Part shown: positions 43,640-53,022 of the stretch, piece by piece
How positions within the stretch are numbered: the first letter of the stretch is position 1
Layout: every line of letters starts with the position of its first letter
Made by a program: the position numbers and the translations under genes
The notes under the pieces: generated by a model
Database searches by the model: none
The model's input: the letters and a program-made list of their open reading frames with translations, nothing else
What the model was told of the DNA's origin: nothing
From: Phycisphaeraceae bacterium
Lineage (GTDB): Bacteria; Planctomycetota; Phycisphaerae; Phycisphaerales; UBA1924
Length of the DNA stretch: 64,000 nt
Assembly (NCBI GenBank): GCA_020639235.1
Contig: JACKHC010000001.1
Location: 2,294,001-2,358,000, forward strand
Direction of reading: 5' to 3'

Positions 43640-44548
43640 TCACTTCATGATGAAACGCACGGGGATCGCAACCTCGCATTCAATCGCCTCTCCATGAGAC
43701 GTCGCCGGACTGAATCGCCATTGCCATGCAGCCTCGGTTGCTGCGCGATCGAGGATATCCGAACCGGACTTCGTCACAATGTTCACTTGAGACACGCGAC
43801 CGGTCGCCTCCACAACGAGTGTGAGTAGTACCGTTCCCTCAATCTTCTGCCGGATCGCTTCAAGTGGATACACGGGCGGATCGTTCCCAGAGTCGGGAAT
43901 GGGACTCGTGTCAACTCCGGGCCGTATCGATGCCCTTACCAACGCATCAAAACGATCACCAACGCGATCTTCAGGTTGCTCAAGGATCGGCATATCGGCC
44001 CACTTCAGCCCGTCCGACTCCGCTCGATCAACCGACTCGCCCGAAGTAGGTTGCTCCTGCCCGGTTGATCCCCAACCGTCCTTGCCAAGGATGCCCACTG
44101 CCAGATCGTTCAACCGTTGCGCAATCTTGTTTCTGGACTCCCGTCCGGTCGTTACGGCTTCGTGGTATTCCAGCGACAACGCATCTCCCGCGGAGTTCTT
44201 CCATTCGTTAGCCGCGCCCACCACCCTGCGCATGCCGGAGGACAAGCCCTCCGTTGCAGCCAACCGCAACCCTCCAACATTCAGAACAAATTCATCCCTC
44301 CCTTGCCGAGGGATCGATTGCCCTTGTTCCTCGACATGCTGCTTGATTTGCGACAACCGCGAACCCGCCGAGACCGCCTCCGCATCGACAAACACGATGC
44401 TGAGCCGGTCATCCCCCTGAGCGCCCGATGGAACCTCGACAAACGCCGCGCGATCAGGTGCGGCCCGTGACAACATGGCCAGCACGCCGACATGCAGGAA
44501 CACCGAGACGCCCAGAGGCAGGATCATCGACCGTGGATATGCCTTCAT
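43640..44548 (-). CDS. TonB-family energy transducer
   Basis: 302 aa from the ATG at 44548. One N-terminal membrane helix (MILPLGVSVFLHVGVLAML), then a periplasmic linker without the usual Pro-rich stretch, and a C-terminal TonB domain: VYPLEAIRQKIEGTVLLTLV, GRVSQVNIVTKSGSDILDRA, WQWRFSPA. TonB delivers energy from ExbB/ExbD to outer-membrane transporters; no exbB or exbD is in this window. It lies 67 bp after the small outer-membrane barrel gene and probably forms an operon with it. Confidence 0.86.
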   Translation of the reverse strand: MKAYPRSMILPLGVSVFLHVGVLAMLSRAAPDRAAFVEVPSGAQGDDRLSIVFVDAEAVSAGSRLSQIKQHVEEQGQSIPRQGRDEFVLNVGGLRLAATEGLSSGMRRVVGAANEWKNSAGDALSLEYHEAVTTGRESRNKIAQRLNDLAVGILGKDGWGSTGQEQPTSGESVDRAESDGLKWADMPILEQPEDRVGDRFDALVRASIRPGVDTSPIPDSGNDPPVYPLEAIRQKIEGTVLLTLVVEATGRVSQVNIVTKSGSDILDRAATEAAWQWRFSPATSHGEAIECEVAIPVRFIMK

Positions 44549-44615
44549 TTCGATACCGGCATGACACTGCTCGATCGAACGCGACCCGCGCGACGCCGCA
44601 CCAGATCTCCATACT

Positions 44616-45698
44616 CTAGAACTCCCACCCCACATTGATCCACAGCTGCATATCGGGGCTGTCTTTCCCGATGCCAATGAGGGGCGATATGTTGAAAGTC
44701 AGCGGTGCCAGCGGTTTCCATTGGATACTCGGCCCGATCGCGAACTTCGTGGTGAAGTCTCCGCGATCATTCGCGACATCTGCGAATGTGAAGATGTTCT
44801 CGACTCCGAGAGATAGCGTCGAATCGATTACCGAATACGACAGTGCCGTTGTGATCTGATACTCGTGCTCACGCTCACCACCCAGCTCCCACTCCGCGAC
44901 AAAGTTGGCACCCCAATGCCATCGCTCTGCAATCTCACCACCGAGCAGCAGCTTCGGCTCGATCTTGTCGGGCCGCTCTTCTAGCGGTATATATTCGAAG
45001 TAAAGCGTCGGGTTGCCCCAGATCTTGTTCCAATCCGCGAGCGCCCATCGGACCTCGAACTGCGTCCCCCACAACAACTCGTCGTCCGCCGTGTCGTAAT
45101 CCTGGCGCAGATAGAGGTCTAACTGAAATCGACCCGGCAACCCGATCTCGACCTCCTGAAGAAACCGCCACTCGGACTCGTCACCCTCGAAGGTGCCGCG
45201 AGCCCACCCTTCAACTTCGACCTTCCCCTCCGGCACGACGTAAACGCGTGTCGTGGGGAACCGCCGCGTCGTCGTCCAGCGGGGCTGCCGATAGCTGCCG
45301 ACGAGTTCCTCTTCCCTGAGTAACGGCTGCCCCTCCCCCACTACAGTCATCGCGGGCAGTTCCCAACTCCGCAACCGCTTACCCGACGCGGGGTCGCCGC
45401 CCGGCGATCCATCGGTGTCTCCGCCATCCTGCATCAACGCGAGTGACACGCTCCGACTCATCGACTCGAATGCGGCAACGGGCATTTCGATATCGATCTC
45501 CGCCGATGAACTCACTCGTTCGTGGTTCGACACTCGTACCAACGGAGACAGACTCAGTGACTCGTGGTTCAATGTGTCCGAGGGCCCCGACCGACCGAAG
45601 GCATCGCCGCCAGCGCAGGTAATCAGGACGAGTGCTTGCAGATGTAGCATCGTCGTATCATGGAAAGATGAGCTGACTCCTCGAATACGATTGCACAT
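44616..45698 (-). CDS. outer-membrane barrel protein with TonB-box-like N-terminus
   Basis: About 360 aa from the ATG at 45698, placed 6-7 bp after GGGAG; an ATG 6 bp upstream is possible. A weak signal segment (TMLHLQALVLITCAGGDAFG). The N-terminal periplasmic part contains ELPAMTVVGEGQPLLREEEL, like a TonB box followed by a short plug-like stretch (YRQPRWTTTRRFPTTRVYV). The rest is amphipathic beta strands (QLDLYLRQDYDTADDELLWG, WHWGANFVAEWELGG) ending in an aromatic residue (LWINVGWEF). It is half the length of a TonB-dependent receptor. Its operon partner is TonB, so TonB-linked transport is a fair inference. Confidence 0.7.
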   Translation of the reverse strand: MCNRIRGVSSSFHDTTMLHLQALVLITCAGGDAFGRSGPSDTLNHESLSLSPLVRVSNHERVSSSAEIDIEMPVAAFESMSRSVSLALMQDGGDTDGSPGGDPASGKRLRSWELPAMTVVGEGQPLLREEELVGSYRQPRWTTTRRFPTTRVYVVPEGKVEVEGWARGTFEGDESEWRFLQEVEIGLPGRFQLDLYLRQDYDTADDELLWGTQFEVRWALADWNKIWGNPTLYFEYIPLEERPDKIEPKLLLGGEIAERWHWGANFVAEWELGGEREHEYQITTALSYSVIDSTLSLGVENIFTFADVANDRGDFTTKFAIGPSIQWKPLAPLTFNISPLIGIGKDSPDMQLWINVGWEF

Positions 45699-45885
45699 GG
45701 ACATCTCCCGGACGTGAGGCAAGAGGCCGCGCCGGCATCCACCGCCGGCACCAAAACGACGGGTTCGTAGCCCGAGAGTTCCACGACTACAAATCTGGGC
45801 ATTTTTTGCCCAGGCATTCGCATTGTTGATGCAATATGTCGCACAAGACCCATGATCACCGAAAGAATGCACCCGGAGTCACCAG

Positions 45886-47412
45886 ATGACGGTAGGTCGA
45901 CGATTGGCATGGAGTCTCGCCGTATTGCTGATCTGCACCGGCCTGCTCGGAGTAGCATCCGTGGCAGGATTGGTTCGGCTGCAACGAATCGCAAAATCCG
46001 CCGACAGCCACCACCAACGCCTCCGCGCGACCTACGAGATGGGCCACCGAGCCGCCGTGCTGCAAGTCCTGATCAACACTCCGGCCGAAGGGCCCGCAGG
46101 CATCGACGCGAACATCCAGAGAATCCTCGACGACCTCGATCGTCTTTCCACAGACGACTCGACCGAGACCCTCGCAATCAACTCCGATCTGCACCGGACA
46201 CAGGCCATGCTGCGCGAATACCTAAATACCGGCGCGACGAGCAGAGCCCCCGACGTGCCTCAGCCGATCAAGGGGCAACTCACGCGGATTCAGGGCCAGG
46301 TCGCGTCGTTGGCAGGGGCCCTGAGAGGCGACATCGAGTCCGATCGAACACGCATGTTGTCTGGCTTCGCCCAGACGCTCATTACCCTGATCGCGATATT
46401 CGCGATCACCGCCATCACCGCTGCGATCGTTGGCATTCGACAGTACCGCTCAATCACCACGCCATTGCGATCTCTGGACTCAGCGCTGAATCAGATGCAC
46501 TCCGGCAATCTCTCCTACCGAATCCAGTCGCAAGGTGATCTCGAGTTCAGGCGGCTCATGACACATTTCAATCACACGAGCCAGCGGCTCGATGATCTGA
46601 CACAATCGATGCGAGTGGAGATCGACTCGAAATCAATGCAGCTGATCCGATCTGAGCGACTCGCAGGCGTCGGCTATCTGGCCGCCGGACTCGCTCACGA
46701 AATCAACAACCCGCTGGCCATTATTGCGGGATATGCACAGGCCTCGATGCGACACATGGACTCGCCGCGGCAAGACTCGATCGAGTCAACCCCCATAGAT
46801 CAGTACCGAGACGCCTTTCAGGTCATCTCGGAAGAAGCATTTCGATGCAAGAGAATCACGAGCGATCTGCTGCTGCTGGCCCAGCCAAGCACACAGCATG
46901 ACAACGTGCCGACACGAATAGAGGACATGGTTGCCCGAGCCGCCTCGCTTATTCGGGCATTGCCGATGGCCGCCGACATTTCGATTAATGTGCAGATTGA
47001 TCCCTCGGCAACAGATGCGGCAGTCATGTCGGACCCGGCGCAGATGCTGCAGGTCCTCATCAATCTCCTGACGAACGGCCTGGAGGCATGCACCACAAAG
47101 GGTGACCATATCGATGTCAAGGTCGCCGCATCACACGAGCACGTCGATGTCCGAGTGATCGATCATGGCGTCGTGTTGAGTTCAGAAACACTCGACAATG
47201 CGTTCGAACCATTGTTTACAGACAAGCGACGGATGGGGCACACGGGGTGCGGCTTGGGACTGACGATCAGTCATGCGATTGTTGAGCGATTCGGCGGACG
47301 CCTGCTGGCCTACAGCGATGGACCGGGCCGCGGCAGCACTTTCACCATTCGAATGCCCAGAGCGTCTGAATCTCCAGGTATCCAACAACGCCCCAAGGAG
47401 TCGTCGTCGTGA
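45886..47412 (+). CDS. sensor histidine kinase (HAMP, HisKA, HATPase)
   Basis: 508 aa. Helix one ~8-30, a ~120-residue periplasmic four-helix-type sensor, helix two ~157-180, HAMP ~182-235, HisKA GYLAAGLAHEINNPLAIIAG with the phospho-His, and HATPase (LINLLTNGLEACTTKGDH, VIDHGVVLSSETLDNAFEPL, TGCGLGLTISHAIVERFGG). It overlaps the response regulator by 4 bp. It is divergent from the barrel/TonB genes, which makes them candidate targets. The DHG in place of the usual DNG motif of the ATP lid is a small oddity. Confidence 0.92.
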   Translation: MTVGRRLAWSLAVLLICTGLLGVASVAGLVRLQRIAKSADSHHQRLRATYEMGHRAAVLQVLINTPAEGPAGIDANIQRILDDLDRLSTDDSTETLAINSDLHRTQAMLREYLNTGATSRAPDVPQPIKGQLTRIQGQVASLAGALRGDIESDRTRMLSGFAQTLITLIAIFAITAITAAIVGIRQYRSITTPLRSLDSALNQMHSGNLSYRIQSQGDLEFRRLMTHFNHTSQRLDDLTQSMRVEIDSKSMQLIRSERLAGVGYLAAGLAHEINNPLAIIAGYAQASMRHMDSPRQDSIESTPIDQYRDAFQVISEEAFRCKRITSDLLLLAQPSTQHDNVPTRIEDMVARAASLIRALPMAADISINVQIDPSATDAAVMSDPAQMLQVLINLLTNGLEACTTKGDHIDVKVAASHEHVDVRVIDHGVVLSSETLDNAFEPLFTDKRRMGHTGCGLGLTISHAIVERFGGRLLAYSDGPGRGSTFTIRMPRASESPGIQQRPKESSS

Positions 47413-48008
47413 GCGGAGTCCAATCCAAGCGATCGACCGTGCTCATCCTTGACGATGAGCCCCGATTCCGTGGCTTCCTTGTGCAGGTTCTCCCCGACAT
47501 GGGGTGCGATCCCTTGCCAGCAGGGACCGCCCGCGAAGCAAGTGCCATTCTTGAAAAGCACACCCCCGACATTCTGATGCTCGACTTGAACCTCCCGCAT
47601 ACCGACGGCATGTCCTTCCTGCGCGAGTTCCGCAAGTCTCATGAGCTGGTTCCCACAATCATCCTCACGGGATTCGGCGACCTTTCGTCGGCACAACAGG
47701 CGATCGAGCTCGGTGTGATCTCGTTCCTGACCAAGCCCTGTCACCTGGGCGAGATCGAGGTAGCGATCGATCGCGCCAGACGCCAGATCGAACGCACATG
47801 CAGCCTGGCCCGCACACCGAACTCTCTCGAAGGCCCGTCTCAGGAACTGACGCGCCCCCTGGCCGAGTTGGAGCGCGAGTCAATCATCGATGCGCTGCGT
47901 AGGAACGGCGGCAACCGGACAGCCACCGCAACGCAGCTGGGAATTAGCCGACGAGCACTCTATAACAAGATCGAACAACTCCGGCGCGATGGCGTCAGTC
48001 CAATCTGA
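47409..48008 (+). CDS. response regulator with Fis-type HTH (RegA/PrrA/ActR type)
   Basis: 199 aa from a GTG at 47409 inside the kinase 3' end. Receiver: VLILDDEPRFRGF, phospho-Asp in ILMLDLNLPHTDGMSF, Thr in IILTGFGD, Lys in FLTKPCHLGE. After a short linker a Fis-type HTH is present (ELERESIIDALRRNGGNRTA, TATQLGISRRALYNKIEQLR). The AAA+ domain of NtrC proteins is absent, so this is a sigma-54-independent regulator of the RegA/PrrA/ActR kind. Confidence 0.92.
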   Translation: MSGVQSKRSTVLILDDEPRFRGFLVQVLPDMGCDPLPAGTAREASAILEKHTPDILMLDLNLPHTDGMSFLREFRKSHELVPTIILTGFGDLSSAQQAIELGVISFLTKPCHLGEIEVAIDRARRQIERTCSLARTPNSLEGPSQELTRPLAELERESIIDALRRNGGNRTATATQLGISRRALYNKIEQLRRDGVSPI

Positions 48009-48302
48009 GCAGAACAGCGATTCAGGGCTCCCTCGCGATTTCCGATCTGCGAATCTCCGCGACCCCGCGCCACAGAACTCGGCTCCCGTTTCGTTCGAGC
48101 GGCCCGTTAACCGCTGCCCCCCCGCCCAATTCCTTGCCCGCAACGCCCGCCTCCCCCAACGAAAGACGCCCCCCAATTCTCCAGATGTCTCGAGCTCGTT
48201 TGAGTGGCCCCAAAGGAACTGCTCTAAACGGCCGGTAACACGATATCATTCGCCCGCTGACGGAGTCCGGCTAGGTGCCCGTTGTATCCACGAGTACACT
48301 CG

Positions 48303-48881
48303 ATGCCGATGACAAAGGACCAGCCCACACAAGGTGAAATCACGACATTCTTGTGCGGCGGGCGCGTTCAGGGCGCGGATCGAGCTGCCCGGGTCTTCGA
48401 TGCGCTCTACGACGAACTCCGTCGCATGGCGGGCCAGATGTTCCGCCACGAACCGGCGGGGCATTCGCTCCAACCGACGGCACTCATCAACGAAGTCTGG
48501 CTCAAGATGAATGGGCAGCTGGACGAGGTGTCAGACCGCGATCATTTCTTCGCGCTCGCGGCCCGCGGCATGAGACAAGTGCTGATCGATCACGCCCGAG
48601 CAAAGGGACAAATCAAGCGTGGCGGCGGACGACAGAAGCTCACCTTATGCGAGGGCACGATGAGCGCCGCATCATGGGATGTGGACCTGCTTGAGTTTCG
48701 TGACAGTCTGGATCGTCTCGCGAAGGAACATGAGCGTGCATCGAGAGTTGTCGAACTGCGTGTTTTCGCAGCGCTGCCCTTATCCACGGTTGCGTCCTTG
48801 CTTGATGTCTCTGAGCCTACAGTGAAGCGGGACTGGCAGTTTGCTCGTTTATGGCTCATGCGCGACTTGGACGGGCAGTGA
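48303..48881 (+). CDS. ECF sigma factor (TIGR02999-like)
   Basis: 192 aa from ATG 48303; ATG 48309 is also possible. Region 2: FDALYDELRRMAGQMFRHEP, GHSLQPTALINEVWLKMNGQ, HFFALAARGMRQVLIDHARA and KRGGGRQKL. Region 4: LAKEHERASRVVELRVFAAL, STVASLLDVSEPTVKRDWQF. This is the planctomycete/acidobacterial ECF group with a DExxR-like start. It ends 3 bp before the Ser/Thr kinase at 48885, so one transcript. No anti-sigma factor adjacent. The 294 bp upstream hold no gene. Confidence 0.9.
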   Translation: MPMTKDQPTQGEITTFLCGGRVQGADRAARVFDALYDELRRMAGQMFRHEPAGHSLQPTALINEVWLKMNGQLDEVSDRDHFFALAARGMRQVLIDHARAKGQIKRGGGRQKLTLCEGTMSAASWDVDLLEFRDSLDRLAKEHERASRVVELRVFAALPLSTVASLLDVSEPTVKRDWQFARLWLMRDLDGQ

Positions 48882-48884
48882 GTC

Positions 48885-51323
48885 ATGGCTCGCTCGAGGA
48901 CTGAACAACTCAGCGACATCGTCAACGACGCGATTGAGACCCCCGAGTCCGAACGCGCAGCGTTTGTCACCGCTGCGTGCGGCCGTGATGGCGAGTTGCT
49001 TGAAGAAGTAAACCAGCTTCTGCGTTTTCATGCGGATGTGCAGGATGCTTCACATCCGTTGTCGGACGCGAGACTCGAACAGGTCGCCGAGGAAATCCGC
49101 CTTGCAAGCGAGTCAGGTGGCGGGATCGGCCGTCCTACACGCCATATCGATCTTGGGGATCGGTTCGGGCAGTTCCGGTTGATCGGCGTGCTGGGCGAGG
49201 GTGGAATGGGTGTCGTGTACGAGGCGGAACAGGATCGACCGCGCCGGATGGTCGCGCTCAAAGTAATCGAGTCGTTCCACAATTCCGCCATGTTGCACAG
49301 ACGCTTAGAGTTCGAGGCGGATGTGCTTGGACGTCTTCAGCATCCAGCTATAGCGCAGGTGTACGACGCCGGAATCGTGGAGACTCCGTTCGGCCAACGC
49401 CCCTTCTTCGCGATGGAGTTGGTCAAAGGCGAGTCGCTGACGGCGTATGCGGCTGCGCACCAACTCGGCACGCGTGAGCGTCTCGCCCTGATTGTCAAGG
49501 TGTGCGCCGCGGTTGAGCACGCGCATCAGAAGGGTGTGATTCATCGTGATCTCAAACCTGCCAATATTCTCGTCAATGAGAGCGGCCTGCCAAAGGTGCT
49601 GGACTTCGGTGTGGCCCGAGCGACAGACGGCGATATCCAGGCGGCGACCATGCGGACCGATATCGGCGCACTGATCGGGACACTCCCGTACATGTCGCCC
49701 GAGCAGGCGTCGGGTGATCCAAAATCGCTCGATACACGGAGTGATGTGTACTCGCTGGGCGTGATCGCCTATCAGTTGCTGGCTGACAAGTTGCCGCTCG
49801 ACATGAAGGGGAAGATGATTCACGAGGCTGTGCGCGTGATTCTGGAGGATGATCCGACCTCACTCTCCGTTTCAGACAAGAAACTGCGCGGCGATATTGA
49901 CACCATTGTCTTTAAGGCACTCGAAAAAGACAAAGATCGCCGGTATCAGTCCGCGGCAGAACTCGCTAATGACATCGGGCGGTACCTGAATGATCAGCCG
50001 ATTCTGGCGCGACCGGCCAGCATGATGTATCAACTGCGGACGTTCACGAGGCGCCATAAGGCGCTCGTGAGCGGCGTGGCGGCTTCGTTCTTCGTGCTCG
50101 TGGCTGCGGTGACTCTGATTTCGTGGCAGGCGGTTGTGGCGACGAGGCAGCGGAACGATGCGCTGGATGCGCGGGACGAACTGCAGACGGTCTCGAAGTT
50201 TCTGTCGGACATGCTGTCATCGGTCGCGCCGGAGTCTTCGGGGCGGGATGTGACAGTGAAAGAGGTGCTCGATCGCGGCTCGGGGATGTTTGATGACCGG
50301 TTTGATGGGCGGCCGCTCTCGGAGGCGAGTTTACGCGGCACGATTGGTGTGGCTTACTTTGAAATCGGGGATGTTGAGCGAGCCGATGAGCATCTGACAA
50401 AGTCGTTGGCGATGATGCGCGAGGCCCGGGGCGATGACTACGCGTACTGCAATAGTGTTGTGGAGTCTCTCAACAGTATTTACTACTCGCAGCAGCGCTA
50501 CGGCGAGTCCGAGGCGCTGCTCCGGAAAGCGATCGAGATCCGTTCGCGCGTTTTGGGTCCGGATCATCACATGACGCTCATGGCGGTTGAGTCCCTGGCC
50601 TGGGGGCCGCTATTCGCGCAGGGCAAACGCGAAGAAGTTAAAGCGATGCTCGATCGGGTTGCCCGGCTCTCTAAGAGTGACCATCCTGACGGAAGCCCCG
50701 AGCGCCGCCTTGAGCAGCTCGCCTGGGAAGATGGTCTGCTTGAGATCAATGGCGAGATTGAGACGCTGTTGGAGAGTCGCCGGGAGCAGGTCGCGCTCAA
50801 TACACAGATCTTCGGGGCTGAGCATCTCAACACACTACTGAGTCGATTCTGGCTTGCTTATACGCTCATCGCATCTCACAACTATGAAGAGGCGGAGTCG
50901 GTCGCGCGTGCGGCGTTGGCGGACAGCGTCGTCGTGTTCGGCGAGGATCATTTCCGCACGGCGTGGATCTCGTGGACACTTGCACGGGTACTTTCCATAC
51001 AGGGCGACTATGAGGAGGCCGACTCATTGCTGACTCGCGCACTCGAGATCAATCGGCGGGAGTTGGGCTTTGAGAATGAGAACACGCTGGGCGTGATGAT
51101 CGCGCTCGCGTCGGTCCGTGAGCAACGCGCCATGATTGAGGATGCCCGGCGGCTGTATGTGGAGTCGTGCGACGGATATCTCTCATTGGAGTACATGGAC
51201 CCGGCGCGGCTGAGAAAAATGATCCACAGCGCGATTGATTTCTTGGAGCGGGACGGGCTGGGTGACGACGCCGAGAACTTGCGCCATCGTCTCGAAACGC
51301 GCCTCAATGGTGCACCTCCATAG
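48885..51323 (+). CDS. membrane Ser/Thr protein kinase with TPR repeats
   Basis: 812 aa. The first ~90 residues are helical. Kinase domain ~95-365: IGVLGEGGMGVVYEAEQ, VALKVI, HRDLKPANILVN, VLDFGVARAT, MSPEQASG. A membrane helix lies at ~395-415 (VSGVAASFFVLVAAVTLISW). The outer part (~450-800) has TPR-type helices (DVERADEHLTKSLAMMREAR, RYGESEALLRKAIEIRSRVL, NYEEAESVARAALADSVVVF, DYEEADSLLTRALEINRREL). It follows the ECF sigma gene by 3 bp and is close in sequence and layout to 54220-56592. Phosphorylation of its sigma factor is expected from family knowledge, not shown here. Confidence 0.93.
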   Translation: MARSRTEQLSDIVNDAIETPESERAAFVTAACGRDGELLEEVNQLLRFHADVQDASHPLSDARLEQVAEEIRLASESGGGIGRPTRHIDLGDRFGQFRLIGVLGEGGMGVVYEAEQDRPRRMVALKVIESFHNSAMLHRRLEFEADVLGRLQHPAIAQVYDAGIVETPFGQRPFFAMELVKGESLTAYAAAHQLGTRERLALIVKVCAAVEHAHQKGVIHRDLKPANILVNESGLPKVLDFGVARATDGDIQAATMRTDIGALIGTLPYMSPEQASGDPKSLDTRSDVYSLGVIAYQLLADKLPLDMKGKMIHEAVRVILEDDPTSLSVSDKKLRGDIDTIVFKALEKDKDRRYQSAAELANDIGRYLNDQPILARPASMMYQLRTFTRRHKALVSGVAASFFVLVAAVTLISWQAVVATRQRNDALDARDELQTVSKFLSDMLSSVAPESSGRDVTVKEVLDRGSGMFDDRFDGRPLSEASLRGTIGVAYFEIGDVERADEHLTKSLAMMREARGDDYAYCNSVVESLNSIYYSQQRYGESEALLRKAIEIRSRVLGPDHHMTLMAVESLAWGPLFAQGKREEVKAMLDRVARLSKSDHPDGSPERRLEQLAWEDGLLEINGEIETLLESRREQVALNTQIFGAEHLNTLLSRFWLAYTLIASHNYEEAESVARAALADSVVVFGEDHFRTAWISWTLARVLSIQGDYEEADSLLTRALEINRRELGFENENTLGVMIALASVREQRAMIEDARRLYVESCDGYLSLEYMDPARLRKMIHSAIDFLERDGLGDDAENLRHRLETRLNGAPP

Positions 51324-51409
51324 CGAAACCACCGCGCACCGGTGTGAACCAGTACGCGGCGGTGAAGGAGCCCACAAGGGGCTACAAACCGAGTTGAGAT
51401 CTCAACCGA

Positions 51410-52786
51410 TCAGGCCTTGCTTGATCGACGACGCACCGCGGCGACGCCGAGCAATCCGAGCATCGCGGCGGCTGGCCAGGTGAACGAGCCCTTGGCGATC
51501 GCGCCGATGCCCGCGGAGTCCAGTCGCGACTCTAGGGAGTCGATGCGGGCGCGGAGTTCGTCGTTGTCGCTCTTGAGTTCGCGCATCGCTTCGACGGCCA
51601 GTGCCTCGAAGCCGCGGATCGTGACGCTCTTGTACCCGTCATCTCCGGTCTTGACCCAATCAGGGATGACTGCTTCGACTTCCTGGGCGATGAACCCGGT
51701 ACGGACGCCGGGGAGTTCATGGATGGACTCGGGGTCCTTGTATTCGAAGTTCACGCCGCGGAGTTTGAGGAGTGTGTCGAGCGAGCCGTCGAGTTCGTGG
51801 ATGTTCTTCTTGAATCGGCGGTCCGACCACACGCCCCAAGAGCCGCCGCCGGGCTTGCGTGCGTCACCTTGAACAAGAGTCAGCCCCCAAGTATTCGCGT
51901 GATTGATCGTGAGCGTCGTGTCGCCGGCAATCCCGCTGCCCTGCCCGATAACGGTGTTTCCATTGCTGTAGATCGTGAAATTCTGAGTGTTCGCTGAGTC
52001 TCGCACCACGAATGGAATATCTCCGCTCAACGCTTTGACAGCACAGGTGATATTGGAGTACAGATTGCCACCAACTCCGATTCGCTCTGACATACGGACA
52101 CTGCCGGCGACATCAAGCCTTGCGCTCGGGTTTGCGAGTCCGATCCCGACATCTCCGGTATCAGTGACTCGGATGCGCTCGACACCATCCGTGATAAAGC
52201 CGAGTGCTTTGACATCCGGGCTGGACATGCCGGTGTTCTCCGCGCCGTCGGAAAATATGTAGCTTGGTGAGGTTGATGAGCCGTAGTCAGCGCTGACACT
52301 CGCATAGCTCTCAATCGGGCCGTTGACAAGCAAGCCGATCCCGGAAGTGGGTGTCGTGCCGATGCCGACTTCACCGGAGTCAAAGACATTGATGCCGCGC
52401 GTGTTGAGCGCGAAGGGTGTCGCGGTGAGGGGCTGGAGACCGAGGTCTTCGTATGAGCCGGAGCCGGCGGGGCGGACCGAGACGCGCATCCATAGGGCCT
52501 CATTGACGCCGAACGCGGGGGCCCCGAAATCGATGGATGTGCTAAACACACCATCTGCTGGCATGACATTGGTTTTGGTGATGGTCGAACCAACCTGCAC
52601 GAAGCCGGACGGCTCGTTGTAAATGCGGAACTGGATATCTACGGGCGTGTTCACCGGGGTGCCGGCGCTTTCGAGCGTGCCCTGGTAGGTGAACGCGGTG
52701 CCGGGTGTCGCGGCGTTGGCGGTCTGGATCGGGGCCGCGGCACCGGCGAGCATCAGGATGGATGCGAGGATTGTGTTGCGTGTCAT
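51410..52786 (-). CDS. secreted tail-fibre-like protein with S74 chaperone domain
   Basis: 458 aa from the ATG at 52786 (AAGGAG 8 bp upstream), with a signal peptide (LASILMLAGAAAPIQTANA). The N-terminal domain (FTYQGTLESAGTPVNTPVDI, RIYNEP) and VGIGTTPTSGIGL repeats match 7436-8977. The C-terminus (~305-425) is an intramolecular chaperone/peptidase S74 domain: WGVWSDRRFKKNIHELDG, GVRTGFIAQEVEAVIPDWV, then a coiled coil (ELKSDNDELRARIDSLESRL). It ends in a membrane helix and Arg cluster (MLGLLGVAAVRRR), a sorting-signal-like tail. S74 domains trimerise and cut themselves at the Ser-Asp of SDRR. Confidence 0.87.
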   Translation of the reverse strand: MTRNTILASILMLAGAAAPIQTANAATPGTAFTYQGTLESAGTPVNTPVDIQFRIYNEPSGFVQVGSTITKTNVMPADGVFSTSIDFGAPAFGVNEALWMRVSVRPAGSGSYEDLGLQPLTATPFALNTRGINVFDSGEVGIGTTPTSGIGLLVNGPIESYASVSADYGSSTSPSYIFSDGAENTGMSSPDVKALGFITDGVERIRVTDTGDVGIGLANPSARLDVAGSVRMSERIGVGGNLYSNITCAVKALSGDIPFVVRDSANTQNFTIYSNGNTVIGQGSGIAGDTTLTINHANTWGLTLVQGDARKPGGGSWGVWSDRRFKKNIHELDGSLDTLLKLRGVNFEYKDPESIHELPGVRTGFIAQEVEAVIPDWVKTGDDGYKSVTIRGFEALAVEAMRELKSDNDELRARIDSLESRLDSAGIGAIAKGSFTWPAAAMLGLLGVAAVRRRSSKA

Positions 52787-53022
52787 GTCTGGGTCTCCTT
52801 CAAGAGTGGTTGGGGGGTGTGGCACGAACCACTTCCTCTCAGAAAGGCCAAGCGGAGACCGGCGAGACCGGAGATCATGTATTCTCGGATTTTTGTTGTT
52901 TTGGACCCGAGGCGGCGATCTTTGACCTTTTTCGTGATCAGATGATCCCTGTCTCCCCCCGGCTTCGCTTGGGATGGTGCAGGCGGACTTCTACCGCCCG
53001 ATCACTCTGAAGGAGAACCACC

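Noticed and set aside
48060..48180. C-rich stretch resembling the 62.0 kb repeat
   Set aside because: Shares only a CCCGTTAACC word and composition; no hairpin or extended match.
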